Positions 17,065-25,868 of a stretch of 36,815 bases of DNA are shown piece by piece. Within the stretch, counting starts at the first letter, position 1. Every line of letters begins with the position of its first letter. The stretch covers positions 1 to 36,815 of the forward strand of contig JAQICB010000099.1 in NCBI GenBank assembly GCA_027858745.1, in the 5' to 3' direction. The translations under genes and the position numbers were made by a program. This stretch comes from Bacteroidales bacterium. Lineage in GTDB: Bacteria; Bacteroidota; Bacteroidia; Bacteroidales; UBA1715. The notes below the pieces were generated by a model. It was not told the origin of the DNA. It did not search any database and saw only the letters and a list, made by a program, of their open reading frames with translations.

Positions 17065-17400
17065 TTATATCATTTCTTCTGCTTTTTCTAGAGTTGTCGT
17101 AATATTTAATACAGAATCTAGTTGAGAAATAGTAATTAATCGTTCAACAGCCGACTGAAGACCACATAACACAAAAGTTCCATTAGCGTTTTTGCATAAT
17201 CTATTGGCGACTAATATAGCACTTAGTCCGGAAGAGTCACAATAGCGACAATTAGATAAATCAAGAATAATATTCTTTTCTTTATTACCGGAAATTAATA
17301 CCAATTCGGATTTTAAAGAAGGAGCTATTTGAGAATCCAACTTATCCGAAATTATTTCAATAAGAGTATACGAGTCTTTTTTTGTTATTTTGCAGTCCAT
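17065..17400 (-). CDS. STAS-domain anti-sigma factor antagonist
   Basis: This single-domain STAS protein of 111 residues has the SpoIIAA/RsbV signature DLSNCRYCDSSGLSAILVANRL, where Ser56 or Ser57 matches the serine that RsbW-type kinases phosphorylate. In partner switching the unphosphorylated form sequesters the kinase/anti-sigma factor, and a SpoIIE-type phosphatase restores it. A candidate phosphatase is encoded at 7880-9118; the kinase and target sigma are not in the window. The gene lies between rpsA and rnz, 74 bases after rpsA across a strong hairpin. Confidence 0.9.
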   Translation of the reverse strand: MDCKITKKDSYTLIEIISDKLDSQIAPSLKSELVLISGNKEKNIILDLSNCRYCDSSGLSAILVANRLCKNANGTFVLCGLQSAVERLITISQLDSVLNITTTLEKAEEMI

Positions 17401-17433
17401 GACAATAAAATTTTATTTATAATAAGGTAAAGA

Positions 17434-17469
17434 TACATGGAAGCTTTAAAAAAACAAAGCTTCCATGTA
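17434..17469 (-). terminator. Strong 14-bp hairpin after rpsA
   Basis: TACATGGAAGCTTT and AAAGCTTCCATGTA are perfect 14-bp arms around an 8-base loop, placed 6 bases beyond the rpsA stop codon. On the (-) strand the bases that follow are ATCTTTACC, not a real T tract. It may be a weak terminator, a 3'-end stabiliser or a processing site that sets rpsA apart from the STAS-rnz genes. Confidence 0.55.
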
Positions 17470-17474
17470 AAAAT

Positions 17475-19556
17475 TTACTCGTCATTTTTCTTTTTTTCCT
17501 CATCTTTCAATGTGAACTTAAGATTTGCTAATTCAGAAACATCTCCAAATGTTGTTTTTTCGATGCTCTCATGCATCTTTTTAATGGATTTTTTCGTGTT
17601 TGTTTTAGCTTTACTAGTATCAGTTTCTTTTTTAGGCTTCGCTTCTTCAAACGTACGAGTATGAGAAACAAAGATTTTTTTCGCATCTTTTAAGAATTCT
17701 GTTACTCTAAAATCTAATTTTTCATCAACTTGAGCTGTTGAGCCATCTTGTTTTTTAATATGATTAACTGTTGAAATTGCCTCAACACCGTATGGTAAAG
17801 CTACTACAACATTTTTGTTATCATTTACTTCAACAATAGTACCTTCATGTACTGAATCAACATTAAAAATTGTTTCAAACACATCCCATGGATTTTCTTC
17901 TAATTGTTTATGCCCAAGGCTTAAACGACGATTTTCTTTATCCACTTCGAGAACAACAACATCGATATCTGCACCTACTGTTGTAAATTCTCCCGGATGT
18001 TTCACTTTCTTAGTCCAAGACAAATCAGAAATATGAATTAAGCCATCAACACCTTCTTCAATTTCAACGAATACACCAAAGTTTGTAAAGTTACGTACTG
18101 TTGCAGTATGTTTACTTCCTACAGCATATTTAGAATCAATTTCGTCCCATGGATCCGGTTTTAATTGCTTCATACCGAGCGACATTTTACGTTCTTCACG
18201 ATCTAATGTTAACACAACAGCTTCCACTTCGTCACTAACAGAAAGAAATTCATTTGCACTTCGTAAATGTTGAGACCATGATATTTCAGAAACGTGAATA
18301 AGACCTTCAATACCCGGAGCTATTTCAACAAAAGCACCATAATCGGCCATCACAACAACTTTTCCTTTTACTTTATCACCGATTTGTAAATCTTTATCTA
18401 AAGTATCCCATGGATGTGGCGTTAATTGTTTTAATCCAAGAGCAATACGTTTTTTCTCATCATCAAAATCAAGAATTACAACATTGATTTTTTCATCCAA
18501 TGACACAATTTCTTCCGGATGAGAAATTCGTCCCCATGAAAGATCTGTAATGTGAATTAATCCGTCTACACCACCTAAATCGATAAACACACCATACGAA
18601 GTAATGTTTTTAACAACACCTTCTAAAACTTGACCTTTTTCCAGTTTCGAAATAATTTCTTTTTTCTGAACTTCTAATTCAGCCTCAATAAGAGCTTTGT
18701 GAGAAACAACAACGTTTTTAAATTCATGATTAATTTTCACAACTTTAAATTCCATTGTTTTTCCAACATAAATATCATAATCGCGTATAGGCTTAACATC
18801 GATTTGTGAACCTGGCAAGAAAGCTTCAATACCAAATACGTCCACTATCATACCACCTTTTGTACGACATTTTACATATCCTTTAACAATTTCATTATCT
18901 TCTAAAGCTTGATTAACTCTATCCCATGATTTAAGAGCACGTGCTTTTTTATGCGACAATACTAATTGACCATTTTTGTCTTCTTGGCTTTCAACAAAAA
19001 CCTCAACAGTATCTCCTTGTTTTAAATCAGGATTATACCGAAATTCATTAACGTTAACAATACCATCAGATTTATAGCCAATATTTACAACAACTTCTCG
19101 TTTTGTAAGAGTCTCCACAACTCCATCGACTACCTCATTCTCCGTAATTGTCGAAAGAGTTTGATCGTAAGTTTTAGCAAGTGATTCACGTTCTTTATGA
19201 CTGTATTCATCTTCTTCAGCTTCAAACTTATCCCAATCAAATGCCGGTTGAGATAATTTAGATTCAGCAATTATTGAATCAACCTCCGAATCATCATCAG
19301 AATGATCTTCAGAATCTTCTTCATCATTTGCTGTTACCTCTTCAGATGAAGAAGTTACTTCATCTTCGTCGTTTTCTTCTGTAAGCTCATCATTTTGTGA
19401 CTCTGCTTTTTCAGCAGGTTTTTGTTCTTCTTTTACATCATCATTTTGTTCTTTTGATGATTCCGATTGCACAGTCTCTTCTGTTTGTGCTTTCGCTGTT
19501 TGTTCGTCAAGATTTTCTTCTTGTTCTTTGTTTACTTCTGAATTTTCTTGTGACAT
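17475..19556 (-). CDS. rpsA: 30S ribosomal protein S1
   Basis: S1 binds mRNA on the 30S subunit and helps initiation on structured or weakly signalled mRNAs, fitting the rarity of Shine-Dalgarno sequences here. The 693-residue protein begins with about 125 strongly acidic, low-complexity residues (Glu/Asp/Ser-rich). Six S1 OB folds follow, from about residue 140 to 630; the clearest have GVFIDLGGVDGLIHITDLSW, GAFVEIAPGIEGLIHVSEISW and GVFVEIEEGVDGLIHISDLSW. The first and sixth are more diverged. A Lys/Glu-rich tail ends the protein. The gene is divergent from rpoD across a 200-base gap. Confidence 0.95.
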   Translation of the reverse strand: MSQENSEVNKEQEENLDEQTAKAQTEETVQSESSKEQNDDVKEEQKPAEKAESQNDELTEENDEDEVTSSSEEVTANDEEDSEDHSDDDSEVDSIIAESKLSQPAFDWDKFEAEEDEYSHKERESLAKTYDQTLSTITENEVVDGVVETLTKREVVVNIGYKSDGIVNVNEFRYNPDLKQGDTVEVFVESQEDKNGQLVLSHKKARALKSWDRVNQALEDNEIVKGYVKCRTKGGMIVDVFGIEAFLPGSQIDVKPIRDYDIYVGKTMEFKVVKINHEFKNVVVSHKALIEAELEVQKKEIISKLEKGQVLEGVVKNITSYGVFIDLGGVDGLIHITDLSWGRISHPEEIVSLDEKINVVILDFDDEKKRIALGLKQLTPHPWDTLDKDLQIGDKVKGKVVVMADYGAFVEIAPGIEGLIHVSEISWSQHLRSANEFLSVSDEVEAVVLTLDREERKMSLGMKQLKPDPWDEIDSKYAVGSKHTATVRNFTNFGVFVEIEEGVDGLIHISDLSWTKKVKHPGEFTTVGADIDVVVLEVDKENRRLSLGHKQLEENPWDVFETIFNVDSVHEGTIVEVNDNKNVVVALPYGVEAISTVNHIKKQDGSTAQVDEKLDFRVTEFLKDAKKIFVSHTRTFEEAKPKKETDTSKAKTNTKKSIKKMHESIEKTTFGDVSELANLKFTLKDEEKKKNDE

Positions 19557-19607
19557 GTTAAAAATAAATTAGAAATTAATAGTTAGACATTATATTTAAT
19601 TGAGCGG

Positions 19608-19615
19608 CAAAAATA
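19608..19615 (-). promoter_or_regulatory. Probable -7 box for rpsA
   Basis: The (-) strand reads TATTTTTG, an exact -7 consensus, 51 bases before the rpsA ATG. An ATTG about 22 bases upstream is a poor -33 match. It leaves a moderately long 5' UTR, where S1 autoregulation could act. Confidence 0.42.
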
Positions 19616-19742
19616 AGATTTATATTTATGCATCACACAATTATTTACTTTTTTTTTATAAAAAACAGCTATATTCTCAAAAAAAAGACGAAATTTGCAA
19701 ACCAAAAAAAAAGGAATTCGTATATATTGTTTTATAAAACAT

Positions 19743-19748
19743 AAGGAG
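19743..19748 (+). promoter_or_regulatory. Shine-Dalgarno sequence of rpoD
   Basis: AAGGAG lies 8 bases before the ATG at 19757, one of the few clear ribosome binding sites in the window, and it fixes the rpoD start. Confidence 0.7.
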
Positions 19749-19756
19749 TAAAGAAT

Positions 19757-20620
19757 ATGAGGCAACTAAAAATTACCAAACAAGTAACAAATCGTGACAC
19801 CCCCTCATTAGACAAATATTTACATGAAATCGGCAAAGTTGATTTAATTTCTGCCGAAGAAGAAGTAGAATTGGCTAAACGTATTCGTGAGGGTGATCAA
19901 CGAGCACTTGATAAACTTATCAAGGCAAATTTACGATTTGTTGTTTCCGTTTCTAAACAATATCAAAATCAAGGACTCAGTTTACCTGACCTTATTAATG
20001 AAGGTAACCTTGGCTTAATAAAAGCAGCTCAACGTTTTGATGAAACACGCGGTTTTAAATTCATTTCCTATGCGGTATGGTGGATTAGACAATCTATTCT
20101 TCAGGCTCTTGCTGAACAAGCACGTATTGTTCGTTTACCTTTGAACAAAATTGGTTCAATTAATAAAATAAACAAAACTCTTTCGAATCTTGAACAAGAA
20201 TTTGAGCGTGAACCAACAGCGGAAGAAATTGCAAGTCAACTTGAATGTAGTGCACGTGATGTAAAGGAATCTGTAAAAAATTCCGGTCGTCACATTTCAA
20301 TGGATGCTCCCCTTTCTCAAACGGAAGAAGGAACTCTCTATGATGTGCTTGACAGTAAAGACACACCAACACCTGACACTTCGCTTATTCAGGAATCTCT
20401 TCAAAAGGAAATTGAGCGTGCTATTTCTACCTTAACTGAACGTGAAGCAAACATTATTCGTTTATATTTCGGCCTGGGACAAAAAAACCCGTACACTCTC
20501 GAAGAAATTGGCACTGAATTCGGATTAACACGCGAACGTGTTCGACAAATTAAAGAAAAAGCGGTAAGACGTTTGAAACATACAACCCGAAGTAAAATCC
20601 TCAAAACATATCTCGGGTAA
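19757..20620 (+). CDS. rpoD: RNA polymerase primary sigma factor RpoD
   Basis: This 287-residue protein is the short Bacteroidota primary sigma factor without region 1.1. It contains region 1.2 ([15 protein letters not shown]), region 2 ([49 protein letters not shown]), region 3 and region 4 with the helix-turn-helix [23 protein letters not shown]. It directs transcription from TTTG / TAnnTTTG promoters like those seen here. It has a clear Shine-Dalgarno sequence and ends before a strong terminator. It is divergent from rpsA; a promoter in the 200-base gap is not clear. Confidence 0.97.
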   Translation: MRQLKITKQVTNRDTPSLDKYLHEIGKVDLISAEEEVELAKRIREGDQRALDKLIKANLRFVVSVSKQYQNQGLSLPDLINEGNLGLIKAAQRFDETRGFKFISYAVWWIRQSILQALAEQARIVRLPLNKIGSINKINKTLSNLEQEFEREPTAEEIASQLECSARDVKESVKNSGRHISMDAPLSQTEEGTLYDVLDSKDTPTPDTSLIQESLQKEIERAISTLTEREANIIRLYFGLGQKNPYTLEEIGTEFGLTRERVRQIKEKAVRRLKHTTRSKILKTYLG

Positions 20621-20640
20621 CAGAAGATATTATTCTCATA

Positions 20641-20677
20641 AAAAAGGTGTTAGAAAAAAAATCTAACACCTTTTTTT
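20641..20677 (+). terminator. Rho-independent terminator of rpoD (possibly bidirectional)
   Basis: AGGTGTTAGA (20645-20654) pairs with TCTAACACCT (20662-20671) around an A-rich loop, followed by seven T and preceded by A, so it can work in both directions. It starts 20 bases after the rpoD stop codon. Confidence 0.93.
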
Positions 20678-20691
20678 ATGGCTTAATTATA

Positions 20692-20837
20692 AACCTGAGT
20701 TCGATATAATTTTTTAGATTCAGAACGCTTATAAATAGTGAGGTTCAATCAAAAATAATGAAATAATAACGGGTTATTTTAAATTATTTTTGAGCTGAAG
20801 ATGGCTGTTTATAAGCGAAAAAAGTATGCTTTGCATA
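20692..20837 (+). repeat. Full copy of the 146-nt intergenic repeat (R3)
   Basis: This is the cleanest copy. Outer arms 20726-20738 and 20805-20817 pair over 13 bp with one G-U. Inner arms 20749-20759 (TCAAAAATAAT) and 20783-20793 (ATTATTTTTGA) pair perfectly over 11 bp around AATAACGGGTTATT. It ends in TATGC-TTT-GCATA. It fills the space between the rpoD terminator and the end of serS, stopping 6 bases before the serS stop codon. Confidence 0.95.
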
Positions 20838-20843
20838 CAAAGA

Positions 20844-22115
20844 TTACTCAATACACGAAAAACCGGTATATGGTACCAAAGCTTGGGGAATAGAAATTCC
20901 TTCTGCTGTTTGATTATTTTCGAGTAAAGCCGCAACTATCCGAGGCAAAGCCAGGGCACTACCATTTAATGTGTGAGCCAGGCGTGTTTTTTTAGTTTCT
21001 TCATCTTTGAAACGTAATTTTAATCGGTTTGCCTGAAAATCTTCAAAATTCGACACCGAACTCACTTCGAGCCAGCGTTCTTGCGCAGCAGAATAAACTT
21101 CAAAATCATAGGTTAAAGCAGAGGTGAAACTGATATCACCGCCACATAAGCGAACAACACGATACGGTAATTCCAAAGCCTGTAATAAAGACTCTACATA
21201 AATAACCATTTCATCGAGAGCAGCATAGGAATTATCGGGATGTTCGAGCCGTACAATTTCAACTTTATCAAATTGATGTAAGCGGTTCAGTCCCCGCACA
21301 TCTTTTCCGTACGAACCGGCTTCACGGCGGAAACATGGCGTGTATGCAGTACATTTTACCGGAAAATCAGAAGGAGAAAGAATTGTATTTCTAAAAATAT
21401 TGGTAACCGGAACTTCGGCAGTTGGAATAAGATACAAATTATCTTCTGTTACATGATACATTTGGCCCTCTTTATCGGGTAATTGTCCCGTTCCAAATCC
21501 GGAATCTTCATTTACCATAATCGGTGGCATATATTCCAAATATCCTGCTTCGTGAGCTTTATCTAAGAAAAAGCTAATAAGAGCACGTTGCAATTTTGCA
21601 CCTTTGCCAATATACACCGGAAATCCGGCACCGGTCAGCTTATTCCCAAGTTCAAAATCTATCAAATTATACTGTTCAGCCAAATCCCAATGAGGTTTCA
21701 TCTGCTTCAATTGGGGCAAATCACCAAAGGAACTCACTTCAACATTATCTTCATCAGAATGACCTTCGGGAACCGAAGGATGAGGAACATTGGGTATAGT
21801 AACAATATTTTTTTGCAAATCGCTCTCGCAGGTAGAAAAGTATGTATCAAGTTCTTTAATTTCTTGCTTAAGAATAGCTGTTTTTTCCTTTGCAGATTGA
21901 GCTTCCGCAGTCTTTTTCTGTTTAAACAATTCGCCAATTTCTTTTGACAAAGCATTTAATTCAGCTTGTTTTGCATTTAACTCTTGCTGTATCTGTTTAC
22001 GACTGTCATCTAATTGTAGAATGGTATCGATAACCGTATGAGCATCGAAATGCTTTTTTTGCAAGAGTGCAATTATTTCGTTTTTGTTATCCCGAATGCG
22101 TTGAAGTGTAATCAT
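20844..22115 (-). CDS. serS: Seryl-tRNA synthetase
   Basis: The enzyme charges tRNA-Ser (and tRNA-Sec where present) with serine. It has 423 residues, the standard length. The N-terminal long coiled-coil arm that grips the tRNA variable loop spans about residues 30-100 (KQIQQELNAKQAELNALSKE). Class II motif 2 is FRREAGSYGKDVRGLNRLHQFDKVE, and motif 3 lies near LNGSALALPRIVAALLEN. It ends in the normal family tail. A -7 box (TATTTTTG) lies upstream at 22134-22141, directly after the rpmA terminator, so serS probably has its own promoter. Confidence 0.97.
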   Translation of the reverse strand: MITLQRIRDNKNEIIALLQKKHFDAHTVIDTILQLDDSRKQIQQELNAKQAELNALSKEIGELFKQKKTAEAQSAKEKTAILKQEIKELDTYFSTCESDLQKNIVTIPNVPHPSVPEGHSDEDNVEVSSFGDLPQLKQMKPHWDLAEQYNLIDFELGNKLTGAGFPVYIGKGAKLQRALISFFLDKAHEAGYLEYMPPIMVNEDSGFGTGQLPDKEGQMYHVTEDNLYLIPTAEVPVTNIFRNTILSPSDFPVKCTAYTPCFRREAGSYGKDVRGLNRLHQFDKVEIVRLEHPDNSYAALDEMVIYVESLLQALELPYRVVRLCGGDISFTSALTYDFEVYSAAQERWLEVSSVSNFEDFQANRLKLRFKDEETKKTRLAHTLNGSALALPRIVAALLENNQTAEGISIPQALVPYTGFSCIE

Positions 22116-22133
22116 ACTAATATATTATAGACA

Positions 22134-22141
22134 CAAAAATA
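22134..22141 (-). promoter_or_regulatory. Probable -7 box for serS
   Basis: TATTTTTG on the (-) strand, 18 bases before the serS ATG, overlaps the end of the T tract of the rpmA terminator. No TTTG is seen at the -33 position. Confidence 0.42.
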
Positions 22142-22190
22142 AAAAAAAACTCCTGAAAAATACCCGCATTGCGAATATATAATCAGGAGT
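22141..22190 (-). terminator. Rho-independent terminator of rplU-rpmA
   Basis: On the (-) strand ACTCCTGA (22190-22183) pairs with TCAGGAGT (22156-22149), followed by nine T. Inside, ATATTCGC pairs with GCGGGTAT around AAT, extending the hairpin. It lies 24 bases beyond the rpmA stop codon. Confidence 0.92.
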
Positions 22191-22214
22191 ATATTTTTCA
22201 AACATATGAATCTG

Positions 22215-22475
22215 TTATGCCTCAGCTTCTACTATGGAAACATATGACTTATTATCTTTCTTTTTTTGAAATTTCACGACGCCATTAGACAAAGCAAAAA
22301 GCGTATGATCTTTACCGAGTCCAACATTTCTACCGGGATTGTGAGCAGTTCCGCGTTGACGAACAATAATGTTGCCTGCTTTCACCACTTGACCGCCATA
22401 AATTTTAACGCCTAAACGTTTACTTTCTGATTCTCTACCGTTCTTTGAACTTCCGGCTCCTTTTTTATGTGCCAT
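22215..22475 (-). CDS. rpmA: 50S ribosomal protein L27
   Basis: L27 has 86 residues with the normal start [20 protein letters not shown]. The N-terminus reaches towards the peptidyl transferase centre. It carries no Firmicutes-type cleavable leader. The conserved [24 protein letters not shown] segment is intact. It lies 19 bases after rplU and before a terminator, so rplU-rpmA is a two-gene operon. Confidence 0.97.
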   Translation of the reverse strand: MAHKKGAGSSKNGRESESKRLGVKIYGGQVVKAGNIIVRQRGTAHNPGRNVGLGKDHTLFALSNGVVKFQKKKDNKSYVSIVEAEA

Positions 22476-22494
22476 AGTTTGCTATTTTTTAAAA

Positions 22495-22809
22495 TTATGC
22501 TGTAATTTCTTCTATTTGAATTTGAGTAAGACATGGTCTGAAACCATTTTTTACCCGGTAACCTTTACGTCGTTTCTTTTTGAAAACGATAACTTTATCA
22601 CCTTTTAAATGTGTTAAAATTTTTGCCGTAACTTTTGCACCTTTAACTTCCGGTGTGCCAACATTGACTTTTTTGTCATCTTGCGTTAACAAAACTGACT
22701 CAAAATCAACAGACTCTCCTTCAGCTTGAGTTAATCTGTTTACAAAAACTTTATCATCTTTTGCAACTTTAAATTGTTGCCCTGCTATTTCTACTATCGC
22801 GTACATCAT
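22495..22809 (-). CDS. rplU: 50S ribosomal protein L21
   Basis: L21 has 104 residues (or 103 from the second ATG at 22806). The start MMYAIVEIAGQQFKV and the conserved KKRRKGYRVKNGFRPCLTQIQI tail are diagnostic. Family members usually begin MYAIVEIAG, which favours the second ATG. A full consensus promoter lies 31 bases upstream. Confidence 0.97.
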   Translation of the reverse strand: MMYAIVEIAGQQFKVAKDDKVFVNRLTQAEGESVDFESVLLTQDDKKVNVGTPEVKGAKVTAKILTHLKGDKVIVFKKKRRKGYRVKNGFRPCLTQIQIEEITA

Positions 22810-22840
22810 TTTGTATTTTTCTTTCTAAAAAATCGGACTG

Positions 22841-22871
22841 CAAATGTATACATTTTTATATAAATGCCAAA
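22841..22871 (-). promoter_or_regulatory. Consensus Bacteroidota promoter for rplU-rpmA
   Basis: On the (-) strand TTTG (22871-22868), a 19-base spacer and TACATTTG (22848-22841) match the -33 / -7 consensus exactly. Confidence 0.8.
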
Positions 22872-22952
22872 TACTTTTGTTGATTATTTTTTAATAAAAA
22901 ATTTATTTTTAGTGAACATCATATGGAGAAGTCCTAAAATAAAACTAAACAA

Positions 22953-24011
22953 TTATTTCAAAATAAGCATTGCATCACCATAGGAACCAAAGCGATATTT
23001 TTCTTTAATTGCCGTTTTATATGTGTCCATAACCATATCGAATCCGCCAAAAGCAGTAACCATCATAAGCAATGTTGATTGTGACAAATGGAAATTTGAT
23101 ATTAATCTATTTGCGACACTAAAATCATACGGGGGAAAAATAAATTTGTTTGTCCATCCATCATATGGTTTCAAATGTCCGGTGGTAGAAACCGATGTTT
23201 CCATCGAACGAAGAACGGTTGTGCCACACGCAAATATATTTGATTTTCGTTCTTTTGCTTCATTCACAATACGTATTGCTTCTTCGGGAATTATCATCCG
23301 TTCCGAATCCATTTTATGTTTAGTAAGATCTTCAACCTCAATGGTATTAAAGTTTCCAAGCCCCATGTGTAAAGTCAAAAAAGCTAAATCTACACCTATA
23401 ATTTCGAGTCGTTTGAGTACCTCGCGACTAAAGTGCATTCCTGCAGATGGCAGAGCAACCGCACCTTCATTTTTTGCAAATATTGTTTGAAATCTGTCAC
23501 GATCGTCAGCGTTAGCTTTTCGTTGATCGTTAATATGATTCGGAAGAGGAGTCTCACCTAAAGAATACAGTAATCGTTTAAATTCCTCATGGTCATCTTC
23601 GTACAAAAATCGTACAGTACGACCGCGAGAGGTTGTATTATCAATAACTTCGGCAACTAATTCGTTGTTTTCTCCGAAATACAATTTATTTCCGATTCGA
23701 ATTTTACGAGCCGGGTCAACCAACACATCCCACAAACGTTGCTCACGATTAAGTTCTCGCAGCAAAAACACTTCGATTTTTGCTCCTGTTTTTTCCTTGT
23801 TTCCGTACAATCGAGCAGGAAACACTTTTGTATCATTAAGCATCAATACATCTTTATCATTGAAATATTGAACTATATCTTTAAAAACCTTATGTTCAAT
23901 TTTTCCTGTCTTCGCATCAAGAACCAATAGTCTGGATTCATCTCTACTGCCTGAAGGATGGAGAGCTATTAATTCACTCGGTACTTTTAACTTAAAATTT
24001 GATAACTTCAT
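22953..24011 (-). CDS. queA: S-adenosylmethionine:tRNA ribosyltransferase-isomerase
   Basis: QueA transfers and isomerises the ribosyl group of SAM to make epoxyqueuosine at the wobble base of GUN-decoding tRNAs. The protein has 352 residues, normal length. Landmarks are the N-terminal [27 protein letters not shown], the [12 protein letters not shown] segment, [13 protein letters not shown] and the C-terminal [21 protein letters not shown]. It starts 11 bases after truB and is the last gene of the glyS-to-queA block. The 143 bases to rplU hold the rplU promoter. Confidence 0.96.
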   Translation of the reverse strand: MKLSNFKLKVPSELIALHPSGSRDESRLLVLDAKTGKIEHKVFKDIVQYFNDKDVLMLNDTKVFPARLYGNKEKTGAKIEVFLLRELNREQRLWDVLVDPARKIRIGNKLYFGENNELVAEVIDNTTSRGRTVRFLYEDDHEEFKRLLYSLGETPLPNHINDQRKANADDRDRFQTIFAKNEGAVALPSAGMHFSREVLKRLEIIGVDLAFLTLHMGLGNFNTIEVEDLTKHKMDSERMIIPEEAIRIVNEAKERKSNIFACGTTVLRSMETSVSTTGHLKPYDGWTNKFIFPPYDFSVANRLISNFHLSQSTLLMMVTAFGGFDMVMDTYKTAIKEKYRFGSYGDAMLILK

Positions 24012-24022
24012 ATCGTGTACAT

Positions 24023-24751
24023 TTATAGTGTGTGTAATAATTGTTCGAAATCTTTAATTGCAATGCATTGTTGTATGTCAAAACCGCCACTTTTGGTACG
24101 CCGCAATGATGATAAAAACGCACCGCTATTGAGAGCTTTTCCAATGTCGTACGCTAAGGAACGAATATATGTGCCTTTTGAGCACACAAACCGAATGCGT
24201 GCTGTATTTTCGCTGTAGCCTATCAATTCATGTTCATAAATAGTAACCGGAACAGCGGTCATTGTAACCTCTTCTCCTTCTCGTGCAGATTTATATGCTC
24301 GTACCCCATTTATAATTTTTGCCGAATATATTGGTGGCGTTTGCATAATTTCGCCGCTAAATTGGGTGTCGAGACAGTGTTGAATAATTTCCTCGGAAAC
24401 ATCTGCTGTTGAGTATGTGGCACAGGGTTCTGTTTCAGAATCATACGATGGGGTTTCTGCCCCAAATGTAATATCGGCTATATATTCTTTTGATTCATTT
24501 TGATACGAAGATAAATTTTTTGTTTCACGTCCAATACCAAGAATGAGTAATCCGGTAGCCTGTGGATCGAGTGTGCCACCGTGACCGACCTTTATTTTTG
24601 GTAATGAACATGTTTTTTTTATCATATATCGAATTTTGTTTACCACATCAAATGATGTCCAATCTTTTTGTTTATCAATCAGAACAACATGTCCTTCCTG
24701 AAAATCAATACCTGATATTGTATGTATATTTTTATCAATTATCATATGCAT
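24023..24751 (-). CDS. truB: tRNA pseudouridine(55) synthase TruB
   Basis: TruB converts U55 in the T-loop of tRNAs to pseudouridine. The protein has 242 residues. The catalytic motif is [19 protein letters not shown], with the catalytic Asp in TLDP. The substrate-binding YIADITFG and [15 protein letters not shown] motifs are present. The start could be residue 1 or the Met at residue 3. The short C-terminus lacks a clear PUA domain. It lies 4 bases after uppP and 11 bases before queA. Confidence 0.95.
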   Translation of the reverse strand: MHMIIDKNIHTISGIDFQEGHVVLIDKQKDWTSFDVVNKIRYMIKKTCSLPKIKVGHGGTLDPQATGLLILGIGRETKNLSSYQNESKEYIADITFGAETPSYDSETEPCATYSTADVSEEIIQHCLDTQFSGEIMQTPPIYSAKIINGVRAYKSAREGEEVTMTAVPVTIYEHELIGYSENTARIRFVCSKGTYIRSLAYDIGKALNSGAFLSSLRRTKSGGFDIQQCIAIKDFEQLLHTL

Positions 24752-24755
24752 CTTA

Positions 24756-25565
24756 TTAAATCAATGAAACAAGTATTGACGTAATGCCGATAATTGCACA
24801 ATAAAGTGAAAACCAAATTAATTTACCTTTTTTTACTATTCGTATCATAAAAGTGCACGCAAGCCAACCCACAAAAAAAGCTGCCATAAAACCTATTAAC
24901 AGATTAAACGTGTTAATATTACCTGTCGCCGCTGTAATCTCGGATGATGATTCGCTGAGCGAGTCTAATAATTTTTTTGCATTTGCACCAATAATAACGG
25001 GAACAACCATTAAAAATGAAAATGATGCTGTTTCTTCTCTTCTGTTACCGAGCAAAAGTCCGGTTGCAATTGTTGCTCCCGAACGGGAAATTCCCGGTAA
25101 AATGGCAAAAGCCTGAGCTATCCCAATAATAAATGCATGAGAATATGACAGCTTGTTTGCTCGCGGTTTTGCATAATAAGTAAATGCTAATAAAGTGGCA
25201 GTTATGAGAAGCATAATGCCGACAAAAAATAAATTTCCATCGAAAAATGCTTCTAATTCTTCTTCAAACAACAACCCAATAATAATAGCCGGAATCATTG
25301 AAAGAACTATTTTTGCAATGTAATGGGTTTCATCGTTCCATGAAAACCGAAATAATCCTTTGAATAAATCACCAATATATTTTCGGAACACTACAATGGT
25401 ACTGAGTACCGTAGCACCGTGTACAACAATAGTAAAAGCCATATTATTTTCTCCGTCGAGATCAAAAAAAGCTTTTGACAGCTCTAAATGCCCGCTGCTA
25501 CTTACAGGTAAAAATTCAGTTACGCCCTGAATGATTCCCATAAGAAGTGCCTCAAACCACTCCAT
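24756..25565 (-). CDS. uppP: Undecaprenyl-diphosphatase (BacA type)
   Basis: This inner-membrane enzyme removes a phosphate from undecaprenyl diphosphate, recycling the lipid carrier for peptidoglycan and other surface polymers. It has 269 residues and about seven or eight hydrophobic helices. The diagnostic motifs are MEWFEALLMGIIQGVTEFLPVSSSGHLEL at the N-terminus (the Glu and SSSGH are catalytic) and LPGISRSGATI in the second inverted repeat. Overproduction of this family gives bacitracin resistance. It lies 2 bases after the DUF3098 gene. Confidence 0.96.
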   Translation of the reverse strand: MEWFEALLMGIIQGVTEFLPVSSSGHLELSKAFFDLDGENNMAFTIVVHGATVLSTIVVFRKYIGDLFKGLFRFSWNDETHYIAKIVLSMIPAIIIGLLFEEELEAFFDGNLFFVGIMLLITATLLAFTYYAKPRANKLSYSHAFIIGIAQAFAILPGISRSGATIATGLLLGNRREETASFSFLMVVPVIIGANAKKLLDSLSESSSEITAATGNINTFNLLIGFMAAFFVGWLACTFMIRIVKKGKLIWFSLYCAIIGITSILVSLI

Positions 25566-25567
25566 AT

Positions 25568-25867
25568 TTATTTTCTAAAAAGTTTCTGTATAATTTTAGA
25601 TTCAGGACGAACCATAATTGCAAATACTTCGAATGCATACCCAAATAACACAAGTATAGGGGCTAATGTAATTCGGCGAAATGAAAACATTTCCGGAGTT
25701 TGAGATGGATCGTTGTTTGGATAAAATGTGTTTGGATCTTCAATTTTTCCTCCGGACATGAGAATAAAACCGAGGATAATTATTGCAAATCCGATAGCCA
25801 TAAGAATGTAATTTTCTTTTTCTAATGCATATCCTTGTGTCTGCTCATTCTTGTTTTCGTTGCCCAT
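25568..25867 (-). CDS. DUF3098-family small membrane protein
   Basis: The 99-residue protein has two membrane helices, about residues 25-43 (YILMAIGFAIIILGFILM) and 67-87. Between them is a Pro/Asn-rich loop (GGKIEDPNTFYPNNDP). It ends in a basic tail. This matches the DUF3098 family, found in Bacteroidota between ftsX and uppP. Its function is unknown; the fixed location beside ftsX and uppP suggests an envelope or division role. It starts 1 base after ftsX. Confidence 0.85.
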   Translation of the reverse strand: MGNENKNEQTQGYALEKENYILMAIGFAIIILGFILMSGGKIEDPNTFYPNNDPSQTPEMFSFRRITLAPILVLFGYAFEVFAIMVRPESKIIQKLFRK

Positions 25868-25868
25868 A

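Noticed and set aside
20692-20837. tRNA-like or CRISPR-like reading of the repeat because of GTTCGAT and repeated copies
   Set aside because: No cloverleaf arms or acceptor stem can be formed around GTTCGAT, and copies are kilobases apart with no regular spacers.
23023-23490. 155-codon open frame antisense to queA
   Set aside because: It is a shadow of the conserved queA frame and has no initiation signal.
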